From the NCBI RefSeq assembly GCF_000224065.1, contig NZ_AFWT01000020.1, positions 1 through 64,000 of the forward strand: a stretch of 64,000 nt of DNA, read 5' to 3'. Below the pieces are notes generated by a model. That model saw only the letters and a program-made list of their open reading frames with translations, had not been told where the DNA came from and made no database searches. Of the stretch, positions 1-8,788 are shown piece by piece (the first letter of the stretch is position 1; the number at the start of each line of letters is the position of its first letter). Position numbers and translations under genes: made by a program. The DNA is from Thiorhodococcus drewsii AZ1. Its GTDB lineage: Bacteria > Pseudomonadota > Gammaproteobacteria > Chromatiales > Chromatiaceae.

Positions 1-235
1 CTCGCTGTAGAGGCGCTCCGGCGCACTCTGATCATCCGCAGGTTTCGCGCCCCCGTTTGGTCTCGAACAGCGTGCCGGCGTGCTCCAAGATCTCCTTCTT
101 CCATTGCCCAACTTGAACCGGGTGCACACCGTGCTCCTGGCCAATCTCGTTGACGGTTTTCACCCCACGGATGGCCTCCAAGGCCACTTTGGCTTTGAAC
201 GCGGCGGCGTAGGTTTTGCGCTTTGCTTCACCCAT
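1..235 (-). pseudogene. IS3-family transposase OrfA, frameshifted and partial
   Basis: From ATG 235 the product begins MGEAKRKTYAAAFKAKVAL and contains VNEIGQEHGVHPVQVGQWKK, the helix-turn-helix DNA-binding module of IS3-family OrfA proteins. After KRG the frame goes out of register and stops at 32. Moving one base within the G-run near position 50-56 restores AKPADDQSAPERLYSE, the usual continuation of this family. One extra G therefore appears to have broken the gene, or it is a sequencing error in the homopolymer. The C-terminal leucine-zipper part and OrfB would lie beyond the left edge. Confidence 0.7.
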
Positions 236-298
236 TGTGATCAACCCTTTCGTGCCGGCCTGACAACTTAAATGACTGTCCGATTTTTAGGGTCCACT
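1..298 (-). mobile_element. IS3-family element, one end only (continues off the left edge)
   Basis: The stretch reads on the minus strand as the 5' end of an IS3-type element. It has an AT-rich terminal segment (about 262-298), then a short leader, then an OrfA-like reading frame. The outer end is placed near 298 because the flanking frame (299-595) runs into a stop codon exactly there and the sequence character changes. The exact terminal inverted repeat cannot be confirmed because the other end lies outside the window. Confidence 0.6.
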
Positions 299-595
299 TT
301 ACGCAACCTGCAAGCCATGGAGGCCAGGTAAAGCGATCCAACCCATTGCTTGGGGCACCGCGAACAGCAGCACCTCGAGAAACGGTAGCAGTAAGAAGCG
401 GGCCGGATGCGCTGTTGCCCAATTCAAAGCGACTGTGAAGAGGGGATAAGCCCTGCTAGCGCGGGCCGGATTGGTGCGATTCCAATCGTGGATCCAGTGA
501 TCCGCACGAACGGAGAGTCGATCAAAGGGATAGGTCCGGAATCTTTCCCAAGCCTTGCGCAGCCAAGATTTTCTATAGGAGACTTCTATCGTCAT
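299..595 (-). CDS. Small hypothetical membrane protein, probably truncated by the IS
   Basis: A 98-residue frame starts at ATG 595 (MTIEVSYRKSW). It has a basic N-terminal half and a hydrophobic segment at about residues 60-85 (PARFLLLPFLEVLLFAVPQA), suggesting one membrane helix. I do not recognise the family. The stop codon TAA is formed at 299-301, right at the apparent junction with the IS3 element, so the original protein was probably longer and lost its C-terminus to the insertion. No strong ribosome-binding site is visible. It could instead be a chance frame. Confidence 0.4.
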   Translation of the reverse strand: MTIEVSYRKSWLRKAWERFRTYPFDRLSVRADHWIHDWNRTNPARASRAYPLFTVALNWATAHPARFLLLPFLEVLLFAVPQAMGWIALPGLHGLQVA

Positions 596-749
596 CGCTA
601 GCTTTCAGTCAGAACCCGGTTGAACCGCAAGTCCGAGCGGTGGTTTACGGACCGATTGGTGCGAAAAACGGGGTGACTAAGGTCAACCCGGGGCCGACGA
701 GCTGCCCGTGCGGCAAGTCCCAGGGCGATCGCTCTGGGATGTTTGCCTC

Positions 750-1352
750 TCACTGAATGCCAAAATGATCGCAATAGGCGTCCAGGTAACACCTGATGGC
801 CTCGAATGTCGACACCGCACTCGCCGCAGCAACCTCCTGCTCATCGCCCGAACACTGCGCGTCGGCAAACTCCAGGAACTCGTCCCAGCGCTGGCGCGAC
901 AGCGGTCCGTAGCCCCTGAAAAATGCGGTCGGCACATTTGCTAGCGGGCCTTCCCGGAGGACGCGTGCGATGACTTGACCACCCTGCGACGCACCTTCGA
1001 TGGTATAGAGTATCCCCACGAGTTCGGCCACGGATTGCGGCACGGGGACATGCGCGGCGAGCAGCACGGGCGTACGCCCGAGCACCGCCAAGTCCGCTTC
1101 CAGCGCCGGCAATTTGCGCCGTGCGCGGTAGTCGAACAGCCCTGGATGTTGGTCGAGAAACGTCAGAATGGCGGCTTCGGTATCGGTATGGATACCATGC
1201 AGTGCGTCGAGGGCGTTGGAATACTGATCCACCGACAGGTCCGGTCTGACCAGAGGAGCAAGCACCGGATGGTGATCGAGGACATGGTGGGACGATTTCG
1301 TTGCCTGTCGTAAACGGCGATGCAATGCAGAAGGTGGTGCTTCGTTCTTCAT
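750..1352 (-). CDS. bphO: Biliverdin-producing heme oxygenase (BphO/HemO type)
   Basis: This 200-residue protein matches the normal length of bacterial heme oxygenases, which cleave heme to biliverdin, CO and iron in the cytoplasm. The N-terminus reads LHRRLRQATKSSHHVLDHHP, with histidines where the heme-ligating residue sits in this family. The distal helix carries TIEGASQGGQVIARVL, corresponding to the conserved Gly-rich segment over the heme. ATG 1352 (MKNEAPPSAL) is chosen because family similarity begins at once, while upstream codons look non-coding. It is divergent from the bacteriophytochrome gene at 1561, the usual bphO-bphP pairing, so its main job is probably supplying the biliverdin chromophore rather than harvesting iron. 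Confidence 0.88.
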   Translation of the reverse strand: MKNEAPPSALHRRLRQATKSSHHVLDHHPVLAPLVRPDLSVDQYSNALDALHGIHTDTEAAILTFLDQHPGLFDYRARRKLPALEADLAVLGRTPVLLAAHVPVPQSVAELVGILYTIEGASQGGQVIARVLREGPLANVPTAFFRGYGPLSRQRWDEFLEFADAQCSGDEQEVAAASAVSTFEAIRCYLDAYCDHFGIQ

Positions 1353-1560
1353 CGGCAACCCGTTATTGTGGTGACCGGCAGCGGCGCCGCTCCCGGTCAT
1401 CGTTCGCGCGAACCATCGCCAGACAGCGATGAATCCACACATCAGGCTAACGCCAGGCGCGGGTCCCAGCAAGGGGCTGAAGTCATGAGTCGGCTGACCG
1501 CCGCCAGCCTCCTCGCCGTTCGCTGGCGAGCCTCTTTACAAGCCATTGAAGGTGTGCGCT

Positions 1561-4500
1561 ATGGATCCCGAACCGGTAACGCCCCTTGACCTGTTAAGCT
1601 GTGAAAATGAGCCGATCCGCTTTACCGGTGCCGTGCAGCCGCACGGTGCGCTCCTGGTGCTCCAGCGCGAATGCGGACGCATCGAGGCCGCCAGTCAATC
1701 GTGCGAGGAACTGCTCGGGCTGTCGGCCGAGCGCCTGCTTGGGCGCCCGATCGGCCAGGTGTTCGGCGCAGAGGCTGAAACAGCCCTACTGGCTGAGCCC
1801 GTCGATGACTCGCCCCCGCTCCTGACCCTATCGCTGAACGGCCAGTCGTTCGCCGCCCGCGCCTGGCTCAATCAGGATGGGCAGGTGCTGGTCGACATCG
1901 AGCCCTGCGGACCGAAACCATCGGTCTTTCAGGGGTTGATCGAGCGCTATCGACGCGGGATCGATGGCTTGCGCCGGCTCGACGGCGTACCAGAGATCAC
2001 GCAAGCCGCATCAGAGTTGGTGCGTACCCTCACCGGGCTCGATCAGGTGATGATCTATCGCTTCGACCCCGCCTGGAACGGCGAGGTGATCGCCGAAGCG
2101 CGGGCGCCCTGGGTCGAGTCCTATCTGGGGCTCAATTTCCCCGCTAGCGACATTCCCAAGCAGGCGCGAGAGTTGTTCCAACTCTGCAAGGTGCGCCAGA
2201 TTCCCGATGCACTCTATACCCCGTCGGCGCTTCTGACGAACATGGATGCGCAAGGCATCGATCTGGGTCGTTCGACCCTGCGCAGCGTTTCGCCGATCCA
2301 TCTCGAATACTTGAAAAACATGGGCGCGCGCGCCACGCTGGTGGGCGCACTGGTCGTCGAGGACCGCCTGTGGGGTCTGCTGTCCTGCCACCAAAAACAC
2401 GAACCCAAGTGTTTCGCTCCAGCCGAGCGCGACCTCCTCGGCTGGCTCTGCGACGACCTCTCAGCGTTGATCGAGGCGCGACTGATCCGCGAGCGCCGCG
2501 CACATGAGCGCGATCTCGCCGCCCGCCGCCAGACGCTGATCGCGTCGATCCGCACGCTCGGTTTCAAAGCACTCATGCATACGGAGCACAATCCCGCTCT
2601 GCTCGGTGTCGTCAGCGCCGATGGCTTTGCTCTGATGGTCGAAGAGGCGATTCAGACCTGCGGCCATACCCCCAGTATCGACCGTATCCGTGAACTCTAT
2701 CGACGTCGTCTCGCGCGTGAGCCTGACTCCACACTGTTTGCCACCAGCGCCCTGAACCACGATCTTGGTCTAGAGGCGGTTGACGACGGTGTCGCCGGGG
2801 CCTTGTTCATGTCTGTGTTGCGCAAACCACGGGTCACGATGATCTGGTTTCGCCGCGAGCGACACTGCTCAGTGAGCTGGGGTGGCAACCCGGATCGTCC
2901 ACATCTCACCGACGATGCTGGACGCATCTCCCCGCGCCAGTCATTCGAGCGCTTTCTGCAAGAGATCCGTGGCCAGTCGCTACCCTGGTCGGCGGAGGAG
3001 TTGGAGTCGGCCGTCGAACTGCCCTCCTTGGTCGAGATCGAGGCGTTGCGCGAACGCGAAGCCTTCTCGCAGACCATTCTCGACTCGATGTCCGAGCACA
3101 TCTCCGTGCTCGACGCGCACGGTGTCATCGTCACGGTCAACAGCTCCTGGAAACACGTTACCGAAGCCAACGCGACGTCAAACGTGGCCGAGACCCCGGT
3201 TGGAGTCCGCTACCGGGACGCCTGCTCGGCAGCAGGATTGCCCAGCGGAGACGAAGCCATCACGGCTTGGGCGGGAATCGAAGCGGTCCTGAAGGGTCAG
3301 CGCGACACCTTCACGCTCGACTACCGTTGTGACTCATCGAGCGAGCGACGATGGTTTCGGATGCACGTCTATCCGATGCTGCCACCAAGCGAAGGGGTGG
3401 TGGTGGTCCACGAAAATGTCACGCCACGCAAACTTGCCGAACAGGCACTGATCGCCAGCGAGGAACGCTATCGCGCCTTGCTCGAAGACCAGACCGAGCT
3501 GATCTACCGGTTCAAGACGGACGGCACCATCCTTTACGTCAACGACGCCTTTTGCCGGTTCTTTGGCAAACCGGCCGACACCCTGATCGGAAACCATTGG
3601 CAACCCACCGTCTGGGCCGAGGATCTGCCACTGATCAACGAGAAGCTGAAAACCCTATCGCCAACGAACCCCCTGGTCACGATCGAAAACCGTGTCCTCG
3701 ACGCCAGCGGTGCAGTGCGTTGGGGACAGTTCGTCAATCGAGCCTTCTTCGATGACCAAGGCAACCTGACCGAAACTCAGGTCGTCGCGCGCGACATCAC
3801 CGAGCGCAAGCAGGCCGAAAACAGACTCGCCAAGGTCTTGGAGGAACAACGTTCCATTTTGCAAAGTGAAGTGGTCGGCTTTGCCATGATTGCGAACCGC
3901 ACGATCATCTGGGCGAACCGCGCCATAGCCAAGATGTTCGGATACAGCGAAGACGAACTCGTCAACCGCCCCACGCGCTGCTTCTATCAAGACGATGAAT
4001 CCTACGAGGAGCTGGGCCGTCAGGGCTATGCGATCGTCACGGCCGGGCACGTCTTTCGCAGCCAGGTTCGCTGGCGGCGTAAAGATGGCTCTCTCGGTTG
4101 GTTCAACCTATCGGCCGCTCAATTGCGAGCCAATGACGAGACGTCGATCTGGGCCCTCGTTGATATATCGACGCAGAAACAAGCAGAATCGGAGCTGATT
4201 GAAGCAAAGCTCGCCGCCGAAGCGGCCAACATCGCCAAGAGCCGCTTCCTGGCCACCATGAGCCACGAGATCCGCACCCCCATGAACGGTATCCTCGGCA
4301 TGGCGCAGTTGCTGATGATTCCTGCGTTGACCGAAACCAAGCGACAGGAGTACGCGCGCACCGTCCTCCAATCCGGACAAACGCTGCTGGCCCTACTCAA
4401 CGACATACTGGACCTATCCAAGATCGAGGCCGGCCGCGTCGAGTTGGAATCTCTGGCCATGGACCCCGCTCAGATCCTGGACGAAACGCAGACGCTGTTT

Positions 4501-5424
4501 GCAGAACCGGCGCGCTGCAAAGGCTTACGCCTGACGTCAACGTGGCGAGGTCGCGTCGGACAACACTATCTGAGCGACCCCTATCGGTTGCGCCAGATGC
4601 TGTCGAATCTCGTGGGCAACGCCATCAAGTTCACCCATCAGGGCGAGATCCAGATCAGCGCGCACGAAGTCGAGCGCGCCGACGACTCGGCCGTGATCGA
4701 ATTCAGCGTCTCAGACACGGGGATCGGCATTGCCGACGATCACCGTTCATCGCTGTTTCAGCCGTTCTCGCAAGTCGACAGCTCGACGACCCGCCACTAT
4801 GGGGGAACGGGGCTCGGACTTTCGATCGTGCGCAGACTGGCCACCTTGATGGGCGGCGAGGTCGGCGTCGAAAGCGAGGTCGACTGCGGTTCGCGATTCT
4901 GGTTCCGTATTCGAGCCGGTCTGCTGGCATCCGGCATGGAGCGTCGAGCTGTGGAACCCCTCAAGGTCGACGATCGGCCCACCACGAGGCTGCCGCAATT
5001 GACGGGGCGGATCCTGGTGATCGAAGACACACCGATCAGCCGCCAGGTCTTAGAGGACATCTTGAACCGACTCGGTTTGACCGTGGTGTCAGTCGAGGAT
5101 GGGCAACAGGGTGTCAAGGCGATCATGGACGGCGATACGGCCGATCTGGTGCTGATGGACCTGCGCACACCGGTCATGAACGGGTATGAGGCGACCAAGC
5201 GCATCCGCCAGTGGGAGGCTCATGAGCGCCGGGCACGCCGTCCGATCATTGCCTTGACCGCAGATGCAGGCGAGGACAGTCGTCAGCATTGCCTTGCCGC
5301 CGGTATGGATGGGTTTCTGACGAAACCCATCAGCATCAAGACGCTCGCGGCGACGCTGAGCCAGTATTTTCGCCCTGCCGCAGAGGATCATCCAGTGACT
5401 GCGGCAAATGCAGAAAGACCCTGA
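1561..5424 (+). CDS. bphP: Bacteriophytochrome hybrid histidine kinase
   Basis: This is a red/far-red photoreceptor kinase of 1287 residues. The order is a PAS-2 domain with the biliverdin-binding Cys14 (SCENEPIRFTGAVQPHG), GAF with the PASDIP chromophore motif (194-199) and histidines in SPIHLEYLKNMG and SCHQKH, and PHY with the tongue motif PRQSF (458-462). Three PAS/PAC repeats follow (about 510-890), then HisKA with phospho-acceptor His902 (MSHEIRTPMNG), an ATPase with GTGLGLSIV, and a C-terminal receiver whose acceptor should be Asp1200 (LMDLRTPVMNG). ATG 1561 is preferred over TTG 1546 because GAAGG lies 7 bases upstream. The three PAS domains between photosensory core and kinase are extra; standard bacteriophytochromes have none. 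Output partners are not encoded nearby. Confidence 0.93.
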   Translation: MDPEPVTPLDLLSCENEPIRFTGAVQPHGALLVLQRECGRIEAASQSCEELLGLSAERLLGRPIGQVFGAEAETALLAEPVDDSPPLLTLSLNGQSFAARAWLNQDGQVLVDIEPCGPKPSVFQGLIERYRRGIDGLRRLDGVPEITQAASELVRTLTGLDQVMIYRFDPAWNGEVIAEARAPWVESYLGLNFPASDIPKQARELFQLCKVRQIPDALYTPSALLTNMDAQGIDLGRSTLRSVSPIHLEYLKNMGARATLVGALVVEDRLWGLLSCHQKHEPKCFAPAERDLLGWLCDDLSALIEARLIRERRAHERDLAARRQTLIASIRTLGFKALMHTEHNPALLGVVSADGFALMVEEAIQTCGHTPSIDRIRELYRRRLAREPDSTLFATSALNHDLGLEAVDDGVAGALFMSVLRKPRVTMIWFRRERHCSVSWGGNPDRPHLTDDAGRISPRQSFERFLQEIRGQSLPWSAEELESAVELPSLVEIEALREREAFSQTILDSMSEHISVLDAHGVIVTVNSSWKHVTEANATSNVAETPVGVRYRDACSAAGLPSGDEAITAWAGIEAVLKGQRDTFTLDYRCDSSSERRWFRMHVYPMLPPSEGVVVVHENVTPRKLAEQALIASEERYRALLEDQTELIYRFKTDGTILYVNDAFCRFFGKPADTLIGNHWQPTVWAEDLPLINEKLKTLSPTNPLVTIENRVLDASGAVRWGQFVNRAFFDDQGNLTETQVVARDITERKQAENRLAKVLEEQRSILQSEVVGFAMIANRTIIWANRAIAKMFGYSEDELVNRPTRCFYQDDESYEELGRQGYAIVTAGHVFRSQVRWRRKDGSLGWFNLSAAQLRANDETSIWALVDISTQKQAESELIEAKLAAEAANIAKSRFLATMSHEIRTPMNGILGMAQLLMIPALTETKRQEYARTVLQSGQTLLALLNDILDLSKIEAGRVELESLAMDPAQILDETQTLFAEPARCKGLRLTSTWRGRVGQHYLSDPYRLRQMLSNLVGNAIKFTHQGEIQISAHEVERADDSAVIEFSVSDTGIGIADDHRSSLFQPFSQVDSSTTRHYGGTGLGLSIVRRLATLMGGEVGVESEVDCGSRFWFRIRAGLLASGMERRAVEPLKVDDRPTTRLPQLTGRILVIEDTPISRQVLEDILNRLGLTVVSVEDGQQGVKAIMDGDTADLVLMDLRTPVMNGYEATKRIRQWEAHERRARRPIIALTADAGEDSRQHCLAAGMDGFLTKPISIKTLAATLSQYFRPAAEDHPVTAANAERP

Positions 5425-5457
5425 TTACATCGGACCATCCTCTTGATTTCGTGATCG

Positions 5458-5483
5458 GCTCGAGGCGGAATTCGCCGTCGAGC
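5458..5483. repeat. Imperfect palindrome after bphP
   Basis: Arms GCTCGA and TCGAGC flank a GAATTC core with near-complementary GGCG/CGCC bases. It lies in the 177-base convergent gap between bphP and the ATPase gene and could act as a bidirectional terminator, but no T-tract follows. A smaller ATCCCG/CGGGAT hairpin lies at 5493-5510. Confidence 0.3.
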
Positions 5484-5601
5484 AGATGCAAAATCCCGCT
5501 GTGCCGGGATGATGAACAGACGTTCCATGATCAACTCCACCGGGACCTTGGTGGAGCGGGAAGGATCTCGTGGAGGTGGGTCGCAACGGCTCGCAGGTGA
5601 T

Positions 5602-7716
5602 TCAGGATTTCGCGATGAGCCTTGCGCGATCATCCCCCACGACACGCGCGCCACGGAGCGCATTCACGAGCACCGCCAGTGTCGTACCGTTGTGCAGAAG
5701 CGCGCTGGCGGCGGGTGAGAGCCGCCCCATCAAGGCGCCAGCCATTATGGCGGTATTGATACCGACGGTGGCGTTGAAGTTGGTACGGATGACGCTCAGG
5801 GTTCCTAGGGCGATTTCGCGGGCATCGGCAAGCGCGAGCAATCGGTCGTCGGTCAGCACGATATCGGCGCTGGCACGGGCGAGGTCCGCACCGCCCGACA
5901 TGGCAATGCCAATGTCTGCCGCAACGAGCGCGGGGCCGTCGTTGATGCCATCGCCAACGAAGCCGACCCGCCGGCCGTCACGCTGCAGCGCCTTGATGAG
6001 TTCGGCCTTTTCCTCGGGCCGAACCTCGGCGTGGATGTCATCGAGCCGAAGCTCTCGCCCGAGGGAGTCCGCCTTCTCGCGGCGATCGCCGGAGATCATG
6101 ACCAGCCGGTCAATGCCAAGCGTGCGCAGCTTGGAGAGGGCCGCCGCCGCATCGGTGCGCAGGGTGTCGCGCAGGGCGATCAGCCCTATGGGGCCACGCT
6201 CGTTCGCGATATAGAGCAAGATTTTGCCGTCGTTGATGAGCGAGGCAAGACGCGACTCATAGGCGTTGAAGTGAATACCCTCGTGCTCTTCGATGTAGTG
6301 CCGACTGCCGACGATGATCCGCCCGCCTTGGATCTCGGCCGAGAGGCCGTGCGCGACCAGATAGTCGACCTCGCCATGGGAGATATGCTGCAAGTCGCGC
6401 TCGCGCGCGGCCTCAACCACGGCCTGAGACAGCGGGTGACTGGCATGCTCCTCGACCGAGGCGACGAGCGCGAGCAGGGCCTCCTCGGAGTAGTCGCAAC
6501 TGCGGTTCAGGACCACCACGTCGGTGACCTCAAGCGCGCTATAGGTCAGGGTTCCCGTCTTGTCGAAGACCAGGGTATCGATCTCGGCCAGACGCTCCAT
6601 CGCCTCACCGCCCTTGATGAGGATGCCGCGTCTAGCCGCCTCGTAGAGACCAGACTTGAACGCCACTGGCGTGCCGAGCTTGAGCGCGCAGGAATAATCG
6701 ACCAAGAACACCGACTGAACGCGCGTCAGATCGCGCGTCACCGCGTAGACCGCGCCAGCGGCCCCAAGCGTGAGATAGACGCGATTGTCCGCCAGGACAT
6801 CCGCGAGGCGCTGCGTCTCCGAAGCTTGGTCGAGCGAGCTGCGGATGAAGCGCGAAATACGTGCGGCGGTGGTGTCCTCCCCCACTCGGATGGCTTTGAT
6901 GCGCAGACGCCCCTCGACCAGCACCGAGCCGGCAACGACACGTTTGGGCGCCTCGCACGCAACGGGCACGTCCTCGCCGGTCACGGCGGCCTGATTGACC
7001 AGGGCGACCCCAGCGACGACCTGGCCGTCGACCGAGATGGTTTCACCGACACCAACGACGATGATCTCGCCCGTTCGGACCTGATCGCTGGCGACCTGGA
7101 TGAGTTCACCGCCGCGCTCGACCCAGGCGGCCGTAGGCTGGGGACGCAGTAAGCGCCGGAGCATGCGATCGGACTGCTGTTGGGTACGAACTTCAAAATA
7201 CTCGCCGAGCGTGAGCAGGAAATCCGTAACGTTCGCCGTATAAAGCTTACCCCGGCCCGCCGAGAGGCCGACGGCCAAGGCATCCAGGACCTCGACTTTG
7301 ACCCCTTGATTGATGAGGGTATCGGCCCCCTTGAGAAGCTTGGTACCAATGTTCAAGAAGGTGGCGACCCGCTGAGCCGAGCTCGGCAGCAGAGGCAACA
7401 GCAGCAGGGTCAGCACGCTCCTCACAAGCGGTGTAATAGATGGATCATCCGACTCGGGGTGGAGATTTTGTTCCGTTGCGCTCTGAGGGCGGAAGGCGAC
7501 CAGCCGATCCAGGATCCGCTCGCGCGGAACCTGCTGCGGATCGAACTGAATCACGAGGGTGCACGCACGCACATTGATACGAGCCTCCTCCACGCCGTCC
7601 AACATCTCCAGCCAGGAACGCAGGGTCTCGGTTAGACCGCCGCAAACGGTCGGCTGCACACGCACCCGCATCCGCCCGGGCAACTCGTGGAGGATACGAT
7701 AGGGCATTGACGACAT
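5602..7716 (-). CDS. fezB: P1B-type heavy-metal ATPase, ferrosome FezB-like (P1B-6 type)
   Basis: This 704-residue P-type ATPase would pump a metal ion, probably iron, across a membrane. The N-terminal HMA-like fold lacks CxxC and instead has HELPGRMRVRV (residues 10-20). The actuator TGE is near 246, phosphorylation motif DKTGTLT starts at Asp385, the HP dipeptide of P1B pumps is near 427, and GDGINDGPA is near 588. The membrane metal-site motif is YSCALKLGTP (about 341-350) instead of CPC, so it is not a Cu, Zn or Cd pump. An SC-type site with an Arg-rich N-terminus is what I recall for the P1B-6 pumps of ferrosome clusters. ATG 7716 is preferred to TTG 7755. It is the last gene of a minus-strand run starting at 10745. 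Metal specificity is inferred. Confidence 0.8.
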   Translation of the reverse strand: MSSMPYRILHELPGRMRVRVQPTVCGGLTETLRSWLEMLDGVEEARINVRACTLVIQFDPQQVPRERILDRLVAFRPQSATEQNLHPESDDPSITPLVRSVLTLLLLPLLPSSAQRVATFLNIGTKLLKGADTLINQGVKVEVLDALAVGLSAGRGKLYTANVTDFLLTLGEYFEVRTQQQSDRMLRRLLRPQPTAAWVERGGELIQVASDQVRTGEIIVVGVGETISVDGQVVAGVALVNQAAVTGEDVPVACEAPKRVVAGSVLVEGRLRIKAIRVGEDTTAARISRFIRSSLDQASETQRLADVLADNRVYLTLGAAGAVYAVTRDLTRVQSVFLVDYSCALKLGTPVAFKSGLYEAARRGILIKGGEAMERLAEIDTLVFDKTGTLTYSALEVTDVVVLNRSCDYSEEALLALVASVEEHASHPLSQAVVEAARERDLQHISHGEVDYLVAHGLSAEIQGGRIIVGSRHYIEEHEGIHFNAYESRLASLINDGKILLYIANERGPIGLIALRDTLRTDAAAALSKLRTLGIDRLVMISGDRREKADSLGRELRLDDIHAEVRPEEKAELIKALQRDGRRVGFVGDGINDGPALVAADIGIAMSGGADLARASADIVLTDDRLLALADAREIALGTLSVIRTNFNATVGINTAIMAGALMGRLSPAASALLHNGTTLAVLVNALRGARVVGDDRARLIAKS

Positions 7717-7858
7717 ACTCGATTCCACGGTCAGCGGCCAAGGCTGCCGAATCAAAGGCTGCGAAAAGATGGTTCAACGCACACGACGTGGCAGCGCCAC
7801 GTCGAAGTCCGCAGAACCATCAACTCAAACTGGAAATGGGGTGCTGGTCGCTCGCGGC

Positions 7859-8236
7859 TCAGCCGCCTTTTTTCTCGCTCGCGTGATGCAGCTCGGCGGC
7901 CGCGTCACCGAACTTTTCCTTCACTTCCTCGACCCCGCCCTGCAAAAGCGACCACACCTTGACGGCCCCCTTGATAGCCGTGCGCTGCACCTGCTCGTTG
8001 GTCAACAGATAGGTCGCTGCGGCACCAATCAGCATTCCTTTCAGGAACCGATCGTTGGGCAGACCGAGCGCGGAGCGGTTGGGCTGCTGATTGAACTGCT
8101 GACTGAACTGCTGGTTGGACGGATAGGCGGTGTGGTAGGGCATTCCGGGCTGAGCCTGACCGGAATAACCGCCGCCGACCGAACCACCGGGATATTGGCT
8201 TGCCCTTTGGCCCTGCTGATAATCGTTCTGGCTCAT
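7859..8236 (-). CDS. Small glycine-zipper membrane protein of the ferrosome-like cluster
   Basis: The protein has 125 residues. The N-terminal half (1-62) is a disordered Gln/Gly/Tyr/Pro-rich tail with NQQFSQQFNQQ. It is followed by a short hydrophobic segment with small-residue spacing, RFLKGMLIGAAATYLLTN (about 63-80), and then an amphipathic C-terminal region rich in Lys, Glu and Ala, reminiscent of YtxH-type proteins. It has no enzymatic motif. Its start overlaps the upstream gene by ATGA, so translation is coupled, and 142 bases separate it from the ATPase gene. The same layout (low-complexity tail plus glycine-rich helix) is shared by the gene at 8785, pointing to a common role such as lining a membrane compartment. 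That role is inferred. Confidence 0.75.
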   Translation of the reverse strand: MSQNDYQQGQRASQYPGGSVGGGYSGQAQPGMPYHTAYPSNQQFSQQFNQQPNRSALGLPNDRFLKGMLIGAAATYLLTNEQVQRTAIKGAVKVWSLLQGGVEEVKEKFGDAAAELHHASEKKGG

Positions 8237-8418
8237 GCTGAGTCTCTCGTCGTTGCTTGAGTTGAGGGTTTGGTTTGAGGGGTCGTCGAAGCGCGTCGAC
8301 CGAAAAGCCCGCGTAGAAAGAGTACCAGTGCGGCTCCAGCCAGGAAGCCACCAGCACCCTCGACCAGGTTCTTCGTCACACCGTGGCGGTGAGCCTGCCC
8401 CTGTGCAGTGTTACTCAT
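8233..8418 (-). CDS. Very small single-helix membrane protein of the ferrosome-like cluster
   Basis: This 61-residue protein starts at ATG 8418 (MSNTAQGQAHRHGV), which has a strong GAGGTGGA ribosome-binding site just upstream; longer starts lack one. The single hydrophobic helix is GAGGFLAGAALVLFLRGLFG with Gly/Ala spacing, followed by an RR pair and a Thr/Pro/Gln tail. It overlaps the gene upstream by 8 bases and the gene downstream by 4 (ATGA), so it is embedded in a tightly coupled operon. The helix end LFLRGLFGR resembles SGSLQGLFGRAG in the 8785 protein, suggesting common ancestry. No function can be assigned from sequence alone. Confidence 0.7.
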   Translation of the reverse strand: MSNTAQGQAHRHGVTKNLVEGAGGFLAGAALVLFLRGLFGRRASTTPQTKPSTQATTRDSA

Positions 8419-8788
8419 AATCCACCTCGCCGCCGCCAAATCGGTCCTGGATGCCATAAACCACGACCGAGCCAATCAGGAACATGAGCCCTAGCCGCAT
8501 CGCACCCTGCTCGGCCACACTGGAGGCAATGGCCCCAGCCGCTAAGGTCGCCAACCCAGCCGTAACGGCCGCCTTCCCGGTCTCCGCCAGCGCGGCATTC
8601 GGCATCTGTTCGCCCGCTCGAAATCGGCGGAACTGCTGCGCAGCAGCCGCACTGCCACCCACGACGGCGCCCATGGTCGCTAGGCGCATCATCGCCGAAC
8701 AATCCGGTCCGGCGACCTGTTGCGGTTGAGCCGGATAGCTGGGATGGTATGGAATCAATTGGCTTTGCGCTTCATAGGCACCGCTCAT
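8411..8788 (-). CDS. Ala/Gly-rich membrane protein of the ferrosome-like cluster
   Basis: A 125-residue protein with a short Tyr/Pro/Gln-rich head (LIPYHPSYPAQPQQV) followed by two or three hydrophobic, small-residue helices: MGAVVGGSAAAA (about 39-50), VTAGLATLAAGAIASSVAE (about 75-93) and LGLMFLIGSVVVYGI (about 99-113). It ends in an acidic GGGEVDYE tail. The repeated small-xxx-small spacing is typical of glycine-zipper packing. The start ATG 8788 overlaps the upstream stop as ATGA, so it is translationally coupled. I do not recognise a named family. Its position between other zipper proteins and the ATPase suggests a structural role in the same membrane compartment. Confidence 0.72.
   Translation of the reverse strand: MSGAYEAQSQLIPYHPSYPAQPQQVAGPDCSAMMRLATMGAVVGGSAAAAQQFRRFRAGEQMPNAALAETGKAAVTAGLATLAAGAIASSVAEQGAMRLGLMFLIGSVVVYGIQDRFGGGEVDYE

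Noticed and set aside
750-1352. Heme oxygenase as part of the iron-uptake island
   Set aside because: The direct divergent pairing with a bacteriophytochrome gives a better explanation, the supply of biliverdin.
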